A DNA stretch of 21,953 nt from an uncultured Eubacteriales bacterium (GCA_949744025.1 CATJWA010000242.1:1-21953), one strand, 5' to 3'; positions 1 to 8,087 are shown, counted from the stretch's first letter. The notes: generated from the letters alone by a model not told the origin. Made by a program: numbers and translations.

Positions 1-204
1 CATGGGCACCCTGACGTCCTTTTCCAGCTTCACCCTGTAGGTCGGCTGCGTCTCCTCGCCCTTGATAATCTCGGGATAGCCGTCGAAAAGGCGGCCCATC
101 ACTTCCTCTCCGTAGGGAATTTTGACGGCCTGAGCACGTTTTTTGCGCTGGACCACCAGGTCGTCGCTGTGATATATCTCCTGCCGAATTTTCTTTTTCT
201 CCAT
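1..204 (-). CDS. Probable CocE/NonD-type hydrolase, N-terminal fragment (runs off left edge)
   Basis: A minus-strand frame starts at ATG 202-204 behind an AGAAGGAG ribosome site and stays open to the left edge, giving 68 residues of an incomplete protein. It begins MEKKKIRQEIYHSDD and ends in VKLEKDVRVPM. The ending resembles the segment just before the RDG signature in CocE/NonD (X-Pro dipeptidyl-peptidase S15) alpha/beta hydrolases, where 'V.VPMRDGVKLA' opens the catalytic domain. The catalytic residues lie outside the window, so the assignment rests on this short match and is tentative. It is the third gene of a minus-strand cluster, 15 nt after the DUF2798-like membrane protein, and is probably co-transcribed with it. 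If correct, it would hydrolyse an ester or amide substrate in the cytoplasm. It could also be an unrelated protein. Confidence 0.5.
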   Translation of the reverse strand, partial: MEKKKIRQEIYHSDDLVVQRKKRAQAVKIPYGEEVMGRLFDGYPEIIKGEETQPTYRVKLEKDVRVPM

Positions 205-219
205 TTTTTCTCCTTCTTC

Positions 220-675
220 TCAGACCGGCTTGTCAGCGCCGGCAGACATTGCAAGCTTCATCGCTATGGGGGCCACGGCAAAGGACACTATTATCGCCAC
301 TAACTCCAGAGCCGGAAAGCCGTGAAGCCAGGCGGGGAAGAAAGCCGGTGTGAAGCCCACGTTTATAAGCGTCATAAAGGTATTCATGCAGATTGTGTTG
401 AGCGTGGCGTTGAAAAGCCCGTTCCAGACGGTAAAGGCCGGCGAGCCCGGCCGGCCCTTTGACAGAGCCATCGCCCCCTTGAAGCTCAGCGTGGGAATGC
501 GCAGAACAAGCGTGCACAGATTGCATATCACCAGCGCCTCGAGCAGCGTGACGGCGAACATCGGCAGCGTCAGAAAGCCCACGTTCACCAGCAGCGCGGT
601 CAGCGCCATGCACACGCACATAATTGTGTTCATCAGCAGATAGGTGAAAATAAAATTCTGCTTTTTGTTCATCAT
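220..675 (-). CDS. Four-helix membrane protein with two DUF2798-like halves
   Basis: This is a 151-residue, strongly hydrophobic protein with about four transmembrane segments (roughly residues 10-32, 36-58, 88-108 and 122-146). The two halves look like copies of one unit. Each has a methionine-rich helix ending in NVGF (residues 30-33 and about 104-107), followed by an 'LEALVI' or 'LELVAI' helix. The second half resembles DUF2798, a two-helix family with 'NxGF...W...APIA.K'. The start is one of two adjacent ATGs (675 or 672) behind GGAGGG. The gene lies 24 nt after the SnoaL-like gene and 15 nt before the probable hydrolase, so the three likely form one operon. No transport or enzymatic role can be read from the sequence. 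Confidence 0.72.
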   Translation of the reverse strand: MMNKKQNFIFTYLLMNTIMCVCMALTALLVNVGFLTLPMFAVTLLEALVICNLCTLVLRIPTLSFKGAMALSKGRPGSPAFTVWNGLFNATLNTICMNTFMTLINVGFTPAFFPAWLHGFPALELVAIIVSFAVAPIAMKLAMSAGADKPV

Positions 676-699
676 CTTATGTCCCTCCGTGCCGTGCCC

Positions 700-1068
700 T
701 TACATCAGGCACGGATTGCCGAACTGCTCGGGGGGCAGAGGCTGAATAACGCCCCAATGCTCGGCCAGCATACTGTCCTCCACGCGGTAAACGTCGGCGA
801 CAAGCACCTCGATTTTTCCTGGGTCGGTCACGCCGTATCCGTGCAATACCAGCATATCCCCGTCCGAGACGATATGCTTGACATTGACGCGGAAGTTGGG
901 GAACATGGCAAACACATGTTTGAAATGCTCACGAAAGCCATCCCGTCCGGTGGGTACATCCCAGTCGTGCTGAATATAGTGCGGACTCATATACCTGTCG
1001 ATTGCTGAAAAATCGTGCTGATTGAAAAACTCCTCAAAAAAATCGGCGACCAATTTGCGGTTTGACAT
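700..1068 (-). CDS. SnoaL-like / NTF2-fold protein
   Basis: This 122-residue protein has the usual length and pattern of the SnoaL-like (nuclear transport factor 2 fold) family. It has an N-terminal helix 'LVADFFEEFFNQHD', then 'YMSPHYIQHD', a central 'GRDGFREHFKHVFAMFPNF' and a C-terminal 'VADVYRVEDSMLAEHWGVIQ'. Family members form a cone-shaped pocket used for aldol-type cyclisation, isomerisation, or simply ligand binding. The histidine and aspartate in 'YIQHD' and the late 'EHW' sit where pocket residues often lie, but the substrate cannot be deduced. ATG 1068 follows a good GGAGGAATTGCC ribosome site. It is the first gene of the leftward cluster and is divergent from the LysR gene at 1319, which is its most likely regulator. 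Confidence 0.85.
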   Translation of the reverse strand: MSNRKLVADFFEEFFNQHDFSAIDRYMSPHYIQHDWDVPTGRDGFREHFKHVFAMFPNFRVNVKHIVSDGDMLVLHGYGVTDPGKIEVLVADVYRVEDSMLAEHWGVIQPLPPEQFGNPCLM

Positions 1069-1265
1069 GGCAATTCCTCCAACAATATTTATTTTGTCAC
1101 GGCCGTGGGCTTGCCGCCGCGCATACCGCGCGGGCGGTTTCAGCGGATTTTCACAGAGGTGATCAGTCTCCTTTGGTCACAGCATATCACAAGCGGGCGC
1201 CGTCACAAAATACCCGTTCATCATACGTGTATAACTCAAAAGCATAATCAAATCGGCCTGCGCTC

Positions 1266-1294
1266 TTTACTTTTCCCCGGGCCGACCGTATAAT
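1266..1294 (+). promoter_or_regulatory. Sigma-A type promoter of the divergent LysR gene
   Basis: A -35 box TTTACT (1266-1271) and a consensus -10 box TATAAT (1289-1294) are separated by exactly 17 nt. Transcription would begin near 1300, about 20 nt before the LysR start codon. The promoter lies in the 247-nt region between divergent genes, as is usual for self-regulated LysR systems. Confidence 0.75.
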
Positions 1295-1318
1295 TGTCCG
1301 TAAAGGGGGACGCCCGTG

Positions 1319-2281
1319 ATGGATTTTTTACAGCTTAATTATTTTCGCGCCGTTGCCCGGCACGGAAACATGTCCCAGGCGGCACGGGAACTTTATATTA
1401 CCCAGCCCGGGCTCAGCCGCTGCATTTCCAGACTGGAGGATGAGCTTGGCGTGCCTCTGTTTGAGCGCCGAAAAGGAAAAATCGTGCTGAACACCTACGG
1501 CCAGCTTTTTCTGGCCAATGTCAATTTGGCCTTTGACCAGCTTGAGCAGGGAACCGAGGCTGTGCGCCGGCTGTATTCAAAGGATCAGAATATTCTGTCC
1601 ATTGCCTGCTCCATAGAAGATTTTCTCGTTGACCGTCTGAAGGAATTTTCACCTATGTATCCTGAGATCGGTATCCGGCAATTTTCCTGCTCCATATCCG
1701 AAATTGAAACGCAGCTGCTGCGGCAGAATCTTGATTTTGCTATATGCGCGCACGCGATTGACAATCCCAGGATCAAGTATGATTTACTGTCCAACTGCCC
1801 TTATGTGTTGATCTGCCACCGAAATAACCCGCTGGCAGGGAAATCGGGGGTATACCTTTCAGACGCTATGGAGCAGTCTTTTGTGTGCGAAAATGCCCGC
1901 TTGAACCGCAGGCATCTGGAAAAGCTCTGCAAGCGCGCGGGCTTCGTTCCGCGGGTCAGCCATGAGGTTGAAAACGGCTATATTCTGTTCAATCTGCTGG
2001 AGGCGGAAACGGGAGTTTCACTGATTCCGCTGGCCCACTTTGTGAAAATATACACCCATTTTCCCAGCCACCATCTAAAGCTTCTGCCGCTTTTAGACGC
2101 TGATTTTCCCCTTGCTGAGATAGGCGTGGCCTATCTGCCCGAACGTACGCGCACACACTCCGCGGCGGTATTTTTAAGCTTTCTGCACCGTTCGTCCGAG
2201 CAGGAGGCGGAGCTTATGCTTAAATATTTATCCAAGGAGCAGCTCGAGCTTATCGCCTTCTCTGCACCGAATCAGACTTGA
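1319..2281 (+). CDS. LysR-family transcriptional regulator
   Basis: A protein of about 320 residues with the normal LysR length and layout. The N-terminal winged helix-turn-helix (residues 1-60) contains 'AVARHGNMSQAARELYITQPGLSRCISRLEDELGVPLFER' in consecutive parts, the family signature. The rest is a periplasmic-binding-like effector domain. ATG 1319 is preferred over the adjacent in-frame GTG 1316 because the AAGGGGG ribosome site is better spaced. A consensus promoter lies just upstream. It is transcribed away from the SnoaL/membrane/hydrolase operon, so it probably controls that operon in response to a small molecule. The inducer is unknown. No gene-specific name is justified. Confidence 0.93.
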   Translation: MDFLQLNYFRAVARHGNMSQAARELYITQPGLSRCISRLEDELGVPLFERRKGKIVLNTYGQLFLANVNLAFDQLEQGTEAVRRLYSKDQNILSIACSIEDFLVDRLKEFSPMYPEIGIRQFSCSISEIETQLLRQNLDFAICAHAIDNPRIKYDLLSNCPYVLICHRNNPLAGKSGVYLSDAMEQSFVCENARLNRRHLEKLCKRAGFVPRVSHEVENGYILFNLLEAETGVSLIPLAHFVKIYTHFPSHHLKLLPLLDADFPLAEIGVAYLPERTRTHSAAVFLSFLHRSSEQEAELMLKYLSKEQLELIAFSAPNQT

Positions 2282-2345
2282 AATTGAAATAACGACATGC
2301 TTGTTGCTGCAGTTACCCATAATCCGCCTGACGGCTGCGGAATAG

Positions 2346-2395
2346 AAAAGGCCTATCTTCTGACGGTGTTGTACAGCGCCGCCAGAAGATAGGCC
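2346..2395 (-). terminator. Terminator of the TRAP operon
   Basis: A perfect 13-bp stem (GGCCTATCTTCTG at 2350-2362 with its complement at 2383-2395) encloses a 20-nt loop. Read on the minus strand, the stem is followed by TTTTCT. It sits 54 nt beyond the dctQ-like stop, so it ends the leftward operon. The stem may also slow rightward transcription from the LysR gene, but there is no T-run on that side. Confidence 0.8.
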
Positions 2396-2448
2396 CCTAT
2401 GTTGTTGCCTATGTAGGCTTGCCTTTGCTTTGCCTGCGAGTGTTACTT

Positions 2449-2970
2449 TTAAACCCATTGGCCTCGGATTTCCTTTGCCGCATCCTTATCAAATATGGCA
2501 TAGACGCAGTATATGGTTTCGGCCAGTAAAAGCAGACAGAATACCGCCATGCAAACAGCTTCAAATATATAAAACGGATACTTACTGATGCGGAGAACAT
2601 CAGTAATCATGTTCCTTTTAAAGCTGCGTATAGCCTGCTGTGCCGCGGCATAAGTGACAAGGGCACAGGTTACGCTGCATATCAAATTGGCTATGGAGTA
2701 AACCGCCATGGAAAGGCGCTCCGGAAGAGCTTTTACCGCCATTATGACCCCGACATGTGCCTTTTGAGTCTGTACCAGAGGAAATGAGGCAAAGACAATA
2801 ACGCTCAGCCACAGCTCAGTCAGCTCGACAGTACCCTTGATTGGAGTTTTAAACGCGAAACGCAGAATAATATCCACGGTGATGAAAAATACCCATATAA
2901 AAAGCAGAAATGCGGACAGTTTTCCGAGATGTCTGCTCAGCTTTACAATAACAGAGTATAGTTTTTTCAT
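2449..2970 (-). CDS. TRAP transporter small membrane subunit (DctQ family)
   Basis: This 173-residue protein has four predicted transmembrane helices, the size and topology of the TRAP small subunit. The conserved DctQ stretch is visible: 'ITVDIILRFAFKTPIKGTVELTE' in two pieces, then 'FASFPLVQTQKAHVGV'. The small subunit pairs with the large DctM subunit and helps dock the solute-binding protein during sodium- or proton-driven uptake. ATG 2970 follows AGGAGG at good spacing, 15 nt after the dctM-like stop, so the two are translated from one message. It is the last gene of the operon, with a terminator about 50 nt beyond. Having Q last (P-M-Q) differs from the common P-Q-M order. Confidence 0.92.
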   Translation of the reverse strand: MKKLYSVIVKLSRHLGKLSAFLLFIWVFFITVDIILRFAFKTPIKGTVELTELWLSVIVFASFPLVQTQKAHVGVIMAVKALPERLSMAVYSIANLICSVTCALVTYAAAQQAIRSFKRNMITDVLRISKYPFYIFEAVCMAVFCLLLLAETIYCVYAIFDKDAAKEIRGQWV

Positions 2971-2985
2971 GATATACCTCCTGCT

Positions 2986-4290
2986 TTATGGGGCCATCAG
3001 GCTGGGAAGCCACAGCGCAATCTGTGGGAATACAGTTATCGCAACTATGGTAATAACAATACCCACAATATACGGCACAATGCCTTTGAATACCGTCTGC
3101 AGCGGGATATCTCCGGCCACGCCGGCAATAACATACGCGCAGAGTCCGACGGGGGGAGTTATTTGGCCGAGCTGAGTTACAAGAACGATCAAAACACCAA
3201 ACCAAATACCGTTGAAACCAAGGCTTGTAATTATGGGATAGAAAATGGGAACCGTTATGAGAACCATTGCGGCGCCTTCCATTATGCAGCCCAGAAACGC
3301 ATATATAATAACAATGATTGCCAGAATGATATACCTGGATATGTTCAATCCCGCAACGAACGAAGAAAGCATAGCGGGGACACCGGAGACGGTTAAAAAA
3401 TTTCCGAATATACCCGCACCGACAATCAACAGGAAAGACATGCCAAATGCAGAAACAGAGGACATAAGCGCAGTAGAGAGATTTTCCTTGTTCAGTTTTC
3501 TGTTAATCACCATAAAAATGAACGCAAGGAAAGATCCGGCAACAGCAGCTTCACTGGTGGAGAAAATACCGCCAAAAATACCGCCCATAACCAAGCCGAA
3601 GAGGATAATAATTGGAATAACATTTTTTACCGATATAATTCTTTCTCTCCATGTGTATTTTTTAGAGGGCTCACACAGTGAAGGATTTAGCTTCACCTGT
3701 ATAACGATTGTAATAACCCACAAGAGGGCGAGCAATATTCCCGGCACGACACCTGCGGCGAACAGACTGCCAATAGAATTCTCAGAGCAAATACCGTAAA
3801 CGATGAAGGCAGAGCTGGGAGGAATGAGGAAACCAAGAGTACCGCCGGCTGCTATGCAGCCGCAGGAAAGGCTGTCTCTGTATCCATACTTCCTCATTTC
3901 AGGCAAAGCAACTGTACCCATAGTGGCGGTTGTGGCCTGAGCCGAGCCGCAAATGGCTCCAAATGCGGCGCATACGACAACGGTGGAGCAGGCAAGGCCG
4001 CCTGGAAGCCGGTTCAGCCATTTGTTTCCAAAGTCGAACAAACCGTTTGATATCCCTGACGCGAAAGCATAGTTGCCCATCAAAACAAACAGCGGAATAA
4101 CAGAGAAAGTATAGTTTGAGGCATTTGTAAATGTAGCGGTTCCAAGGGTTCCGATTGCGCTTTTGAAATCAACACACCACCAAAAACCAACAAAGCCGAC
4201 GAAAAAAAGTGCAAAGCCGACATGAACGCCCATTGCCAGCAAAACGAACAGCAGGATCAGGCAAATAAGGCATATTAAGGCTGTAGACAT
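2986..4290 (-). CDS. TRAP transporter large permease subunit (DctM family)
   Basis: About 434 residues with some twelve hydrophobic segments, the normal DctM size. Signature stretches are present: 'AAFGAICGSAQATTATMG', 'VALPEMRKYGYRD' and 'AAGGTLGFLIPPSSAFIVYG'. DctM forms the elevator-type ion-coupled channel of the TRAP importer. ATG 4290 is preferred over the in-frame GTG at 4302, because the AAAGGG ribosome site abuts the GTG but lies 11 nt from the ATG. The gene follows the binding-protein gene after a 75-nt gap that contains a strong hairpin, and precedes dctQ by 15 nt. The substrate is set by the binding protein and is not determined here. Confidence 0.94.
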   Translation of the reverse strand: MSTALICLICLILLFVLLAMGVHVGFALFFVGFVGFWWCVDFKSAIGTLGTATFTNASNYTFSVIPLFVLMGNYAFASGISNGLFDFGNKWLNRLPGGLACSTVVVCAAFGAICGSAQATTATMGTVALPEMRKYGYRDSLSCGCIAAGGTLGFLIPPSSAFIVYGICSENSIGSLFAAGVVPGILLALLWVITIVIQVKLNPSLCEPSKKYTWRERIISVKNVIPIIILFGLVMGGIFGGIFSTSEAAVAGSFLAFIFMVINRKLNKENLSTALMSSVSAFGMSFLLIVGAGIFGNFLTVSGVPAMLSSFVAGLNISRYIILAIIVIIYAFLGCIMEGAAMVLITVPIFYPIITSLGFNGIWFGVLIVLVTQLGQITPPVGLCAYVIAGVAGDIPLQTVFKGIVPYIVGIVITIVAITVFPQIALWLPSLMAP

Positions 4291-4318
4291 ATTAAAAATC
4301 ACCCTTTCGTATAAGTCT

Positions 4319-4352
4319 CAGTGACACCCGCTTTTGTCGGCGGGCGTCACTG
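4319..4352 (-). promoter_or_regulatory. Intergenic hairpin between dctP-like and dctM-like genes
   Basis: A 13-bp inverted repeat with one mismatch (CAGTGACACCCGC ... GCGGGCGTCACTG, 8-nt loop) lies between the binding-protein stop (4366) and the DctM start (4290). There is no T-run on the minus strand, so it is unlikely to be a full terminator. It is more likely a processing or stabilising hairpin that lets the binding protein be made in excess over the membrane subunits. Confidence 0.65.
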
Positions 4353-4365
4353 GGCCGCGGATAAT

Positions 4366-5409
4366 TTATTCGTATTTTGCAAGGGTGTCTCTTACGTTTT
4401 CAAGATAATCCATGGGATCCACACCGCCGAGGACGGTTGTGCGCTCTGCCCAGATTTTCCATACCTTTTCAGCGGCAGATACAAATCCCTCATGCTCGGC
4501 TTCGTTAGGGTAGTAAATCTGCTGACCTGCGGCAAGGATACCGTCCACGGTCGCATCGCTCTGCGCCTGATACATATCGGCGAAATGCTGGGAGCCTTCA
4601 CGCAAAGAGCATTTTTCAAAAACGGCCCTCTGATCATCGGTGAAAGAATTCCACTTCTCGCGTGTAATCCAAATGCACAGGACAGTTCTGAAAATATCGT
4701 CGTCAATGTAGTAGTTGGTAACATCCTGAAGCTTGAAAGAATCCAGGCCGGGCCACTCAAACATGTATCCGTCAACGACATTCTTTTCCATGGATGTGTA
4801 AACATCTCCCGGCCCCATAGACACAGGGCTGGCGCCAATGGCAGTACACAAATCGGTGCAGGTGCCTCCGGCAGTACGAATAACAAGTCCATTTGTATCC
4901 CCAACGGAGTGGATGGGCTTGTTGGAGCCGATGACGCCGGAGCCTGAGGAATACATGATCAGGGGCATATAATCCTTGAACTCCTCATCGAAAACCTGAG
5001 GATACTGCTCATAAACATCCCAGAATGCGTTCATGCCTGCTTCGCAGCTGGAAACGCCAATCATCGGGAGATAAAAAGCGTCCAGATAGTAAAACTGATC
5101 GGGGCAAAAGACTGTGGATGCCCACTGCAAATCGGTGACACCGGTATCGAGCATATCGAGGAATGTGTTGGACGCGCCAAGGGTATCACTGGGGTAAACG
5201 GTTATTTTGATGGTTCCGCCGGACTCCTCATATATTCGATCGGCCCATTTTTGTATTTCCTTGCCGGTAGCGGTTGTAGAGGCATTATTGTGCGAAAGCT
5301 TGAGTTCAAGAACATCGTTTCCTTTTTTGCTTTCGCCACATGCGCAGAATATGCCCAAAATTATGCTTACGAGCAGGCAAAGAGACAGCGCTTTTGTAAT
5401 CTTCTTCAT
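4366..5409 (-). CDS. TRAP transporter solute-binding lipoprotein (DctP family)
   Basis: A 347-residue extracytoplasmic binding protein. It starts at ATG 5409 (AAGGAACACT upstream) with a lipoprotein signal peptide 'MKKITKALSLCLLV...' and a cysteine lipobox (FCAC, Cys about 24). The reading frame continues further upstream, but that part overlaps the previous gene and lacks a ribosome site. DctP features include 'ELKLSHNNAS' after the signal, 'YPSDTLGASNTFLDML' and 'NGLVIRTAGG', whose arginine (about residue 178) is where the family binds a substrate carboxylate. The ligand is therefore probably an organic acid, which is inference. It lies 31 nt downstream of the URO-D-like gene and upstream of DctM and DctQ, completing a full TRAP system. 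Confidence 0.93.
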   Translation of the reverse strand: MKKITKALSLCLLVSIILGIFCACGESKKGNDVLELKLSHNNASTTATGKEIQKWADRIYEESGGTIKITVYPSDTLGASNTFLDMLDTGVTDLQWASTVFCPDQFYYLDAFYLPMIGVSSCEAGMNAFWDVYEQYPQVFDEEFKDYMPLIMYSSGSGVIGSNKPIHSVGDTNGLVIRTAGGTCTDLCTAIGASPVSMGPGDVYTSMEKNVVDGYMFEWPGLDSFKLQDVTNYYIDDDIFRTVLCIWITREKWNSFTDDQRAVFEKCSLREGSQHFADMYQAQSDATVDGILAAGQQIYYPNEAEHEGFVSAAEKVWKIWAERTTVLGGVDPMDYLENVRDTLAKYE

Positions 5410-5440
5410 AGTGTTCTTCCTTTCTCTGTTAATTTTTTCT

Positions 5441-6688
5441 TTAATATTTCCCATATTCAAATGTCGCTTCCTGCCATACCTTGAAATTCTCAAGATTAGC
5501 GGTATCAAGAATTATAGAGCAGTCCATTATAAAACCGCCGCCGGGAGCGCCTATATCGAGAATGCGTTTGGTTTCGTCAATAATCTGCTGCTTGCTGCCC
5601 ATCGTGAGCAGCGTGCTGGGGAAATTTCCGCAGATGCAGGCAGTTCCGCCGAGAATTCCTTTCGCGCGTTTGAGATCAATCTGCTCAAACATATATACAA
5701 CTTTGCCCTTTGGCACGTCGGTCAGGAATTCAAGCTTGGTGTTATATTTCCCCTCGCAGAAAACCATTGGAGTAATCCCCGCATTGACAAGCTTTGTAAT
5801 GAGTTTTTTGAGCCACGGCCAATAGAACCTCGCGTAGTTGTCAGGGCTCATGAAATCATCACCGCCGGCGTGCAGCGGGATAAATATGCTTTTATCTCCC
5901 CTGGCTTTGGCATTGGCGACAGCGCGGTCAGTATTCATAGCGTCTATGCGTTCCACTACGGCCAGCGTTTCATCGGGGTATTCAATCACATCCATGAGGG
6001 ACTGTACGAAACCGCGCAGGCTGTCCGCATATACATCGAAAGGAGTAAGAATAGCTCCTCCGCGCATAGGAAAGCCCATGTCTCCGACCATATCGGAAAT
6101 AAATTTCATCTCTGACCTGCGCTTTACGGCGATATCGCCGACCAGCATAAGCTTGCGGAGCGCATCCTGAACATCAGGGTCGCCGAAAGCCCCAAGCTCG
6201 GCCATGATCGTCTGGTCGTATATCTCCCTGGGGTAAATTTTGCTGATGGCCGCCATGCTTTTGTTTTTGCGCGGAAAAACTTTTGAAATCAAAAAATAAG
6301 TAGGATCCTGAAGAAATTCATCAAACTCGTCATCCTCCATATAAGTGCCGTCCACTACCTGAAATGGTGATGTCAGCGGAAGATTATGTCTGATGCCGGG
6401 ATAGCGAAGATACTCTGTCTGAAGAATTTCACAGGCATCCAGCGGGTATGTAGCGATTGGCCATACCAAATCCGGAGAAAACTCGCTGAGGAATTTTTTC
6501 ATGCATGGCGCCAGATTTCGGACATCCTTCATAAAATCGTAGTTATTCAGACCGTAGGACTCGGCAACAAACGTACCCAGCTTTGGGGCGAATGGTACAC
6601 GGTCTGCCTCCCTGAGAGAAATTGCGGCTTCAATTCGTTCGGTTCGCGCTTTGTATGCGTCCATTGCTGCTGGGGTCAATATTATCAA
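5441..6688 (-). CDS. Uroporphyrinogen decarboxylase (URO-D) superfamily protein, probably not a heme enzyme
   Basis: A 415-residue protein whose C-terminal two-thirds has the URO-D barrel pattern: 'PLHAGGDDFMSPDNYARFYWP', 'NAGITPMVFCEGKYNTKLE', 'PKGKVVYMFEQIDLKRAK', 'CICGNFPSTLLTMG' and 'GGGFIMDCSIILDTANLEN'. The superfamily includes true UroD and the zinc-dependent corrinoid/CoM methyltransferases (MtaA/MtbA). By eye, the MtaA His-x-Cys pair falls at FCEG (about 310-313), where both ligands are replaced, while the later cysteine (about 390) remains. Neither classic chemistry is therefore assured. No corrinoid protein is nearby. The start is probably TTG (6688, or 6679) behind GGGAGGAG; no ATG is well placed. 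It leads the TRAP operon, suggesting it acts on the imported compound. Confidence 0.85.
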   Translation of the reverse strand: MIILTPAAMDAYKARTERIEAAISLREADRVPFAPKLGTFVAESYGLNNYDFMKDVRNLAPCMKKFLSEFSPDLVWPIATYPLDACEILQTEYLRYPGIRHNLPLTSPFQVVDGTYMEDDEFDEFLQDPTYFLISKVFPRKNKSMAAISKIYPREIYDQTIMAELGAFGDPDVQDALRKLMLVGDIAVKRRSEMKFISDMVGDMGFPMRGGAILTPFDVYADSLRGFVQSLMDVIEYPDETLAVVERIDAMNTDRAVANAKARGDKSIFIPLHAGGDDFMSPDNYARFYWPWLKKLITKLVNAGITPMVFCEGKYNTKLEFLTDVPKGKVVYMFEQIDLKRAKGILGGTACICGNFPSTLLTMGSKQQIIDETKRILDIGAPGGGFIMDCSIILDTANLENFKVWQEATFEYGKY

Positions 6689-6803
6689 CTCTCCTCCCTG
6701 ATAAAACTGATATTTTGGACCTTTTGATTAAATTGTAGCGTATTATGAGGGAGAAGGGAAATTCAGAAAAGTAGTGTATGTATTCCTCAAAATAATATAT
6801 CTC

Positions 6804-6852
6804 AAAAAACAGCGGCAGTGTTTCATTCTTTGACAAACACTACCGCTGTTTT
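6804..6852 (-). terminator. Terminator of the second LysR gene
   Basis: A long stem (AAAACAGCGG-x-AGTGTTT pairing with AAACACT-x-CCGCTGTTTT, one mismatch, 11-nt loop) lies 15 nt past the LysR stop. On the minus strand it is followed by a run of Ts, so it is a good rho-independent terminator separating this gene from the URO-D/TRAP operon. Confidence 0.85.
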
Positions 6853-6866
6853 ATACTGACAGCAAA

Positions 6867-7784
6867 TTATGAGTATTTATTGGAAAAGAATTTCTGGCTT
6901 ACGTCCAGGAACTGAAAGTATTCCGGTTTCTCATGCTGGGAATTCCATGCCAAAACGGTCCCGCTGGTTTCGTTGGCAATCTTCACTTTAGCAAGATTGT
7001 ATTCCCCTGCGTTTATATCCACTCCCCCATCCGCGATGAAAATACGATCATCAGTGGAAAGGTTCATAGGCAAGGAAAGAATGTCATCAACACTTGCGGC
7101 AATTTTGGGAACAAAACCCGCTCTGCTGCACATGCTGTTAAACTGTTCTGCCCATGCGGCATGCTTGTATGGATCTAATATTACAAAATTTTCTTCCCTG
7201 AGCTCGTCCATACTCACGTATTCGCCCTGGGAAAACCGATTTCCGGCACGGCACCACAGCTCTTTGTCATAAGTGGCTAAATTTACACATTTCAGTGGGG
7301 ATACGTTCAAATCGTTTTCCGCAAAGCTGCCATAAAAAACAAAGTCAACCTGTCCGCTGAGCAGGGCGCTTTTCATATCCTGCGGATGCAGACGGATAAA
7401 GCTGATAACCGTCCCTGGATAGTTTTGCTGAAACGATGCTCCGACTTTATAATAAAAAGTACTTCCATAGTATCCAATGACCAGCGGCTGACCGTATCCA
7501 AACTGACAGTTTTTTGCCCTGTTAATCGGCTCTGTAAAATCCTGAAGAGCCTTGCTCCAGGACGAGTACAGTATTTTGCCGGCAGGGGTAAGGCGGATGG
7601 TTCTCTTCCATCTGATAAAAAGCAGAATGCCAATCCGGTTTTCAAGCGCCGCAACTCTCTTGCTGGCAACCGGCTGAGTAATGCACAGAGCTTCTGCCGC
7701 CGATGAAAAGTTTTCGTGCTGAGCGACTGTTAGAAATGTTTGAATTTGGCCTAAATCAATTCCGGAGTAATCCATGTCGCGCAA
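6867..7784 (-). CDS. LysR-family transcriptional regulator
   Basis: A 305-residue LysR protein. The helix-turn-helix is plain near the N terminus: 'FLTVAQHENFSSAAEALCI' then 'TQPVASKRVAALENRIG'. It is followed by 'RLTPAGKILY' and the effector-binding domain. The assigned start is TTG 7784, eight nt after GGGAGG. An in-frame ATG at 7775 is possible but spaced too far. It precedes the URO-D/TRAP operon on the same strand, with a terminator between them, and is the natural candidate to control that operon. A palindromic TTGGCAA site lies about 53 nt upstream and may be its own operator. It is only distantly similar to the other LysR protein in the window. Confidence 0.92.
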   Translation of the reverse strand: MRDMDYSGIDLGQIQTFLTVAQHENFSSAAEALCITQPVASKRVAALENRIGILLFIRWKRTIRLTPAGKILYSSWSKALQDFTEPINRAKNCQFGYGQPLVIGYYGSTFYYKVGASFQQNYPGTVISFIRLHPQDMKSALLSGQVDFVFYGSFAENDLNVSPLKCVNLATYDKELWCRAGNRFSQGEYVSMDELREENFVILDPYKHAAWAEQFNSMCSRAGFVPKIAASVDDILSLPMNLSTDDRIFIADGGVDINAGEYNLAKVKIANETSGTVLAWNSQHEKPEYFQFLDVSQKFFSNKYS

Positions 7785-8087
7785 TGCGTTGACCTCCCTG
7801 TCGCCGTATAGGTTAAATATGTCTTAAATTATAGCATTGGCAATACGCTTTTGCCAACACTAATATGCGTATCTTAGATGCCTGAAGGTTGGCAAAAGCA
7901 CATACGACGCTGCGCCCGATTTCCTTAAAATCCAGTTCCATTATAGTCTCTCCGCAGAAAATAAACAACAAGAGCAGAATAATTTCTGTTAAATATATTA
8001 TTACGTATTTCAGAAATATAAATAGATTATGCGAGCGCAGTTGCCTTTACTGATACTATTTTCCTTTTTGCGCTGGAACAGGTGCGG
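7785..8087. other. Gene-free AT-rich interval at the edge of the transfer block
   Basis: No credible coding frame is seen on either strand. The stretch holds the TTGGCAA inverted repeats (7837-7899) near the LysR gene, then about 190 nt of AT-rich sequence with no recognisable gene or RNA. It ends at the first GTCTCA palindrome, where composition becomes GC-rich and the transfer genes begin. It is probably the junction between chromosome and mobile block. Confidence 0.6.
7837..7899. promoter_or_regulatory. Triple TTGGCAA inverted-repeat site, candidate operator
   Basis: TTGGCAA (7837-7843) and TTGCCAA (7851-7857) form a palindrome with a 7-nt spacer. A third half-site, TTGGCAA, occurs at 7889-7895. 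The last two belong to a perfect 12-bp inverted repeat (GCTTTTGCCAAC at 7847-7858, GTTGGCAAAAGC at 7888-7899). Location 53 nt upstream of the LysR start suggests a regulator-binding site, perhaps for that LysR protein. The assignment is inference. Confidence 0.5.
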
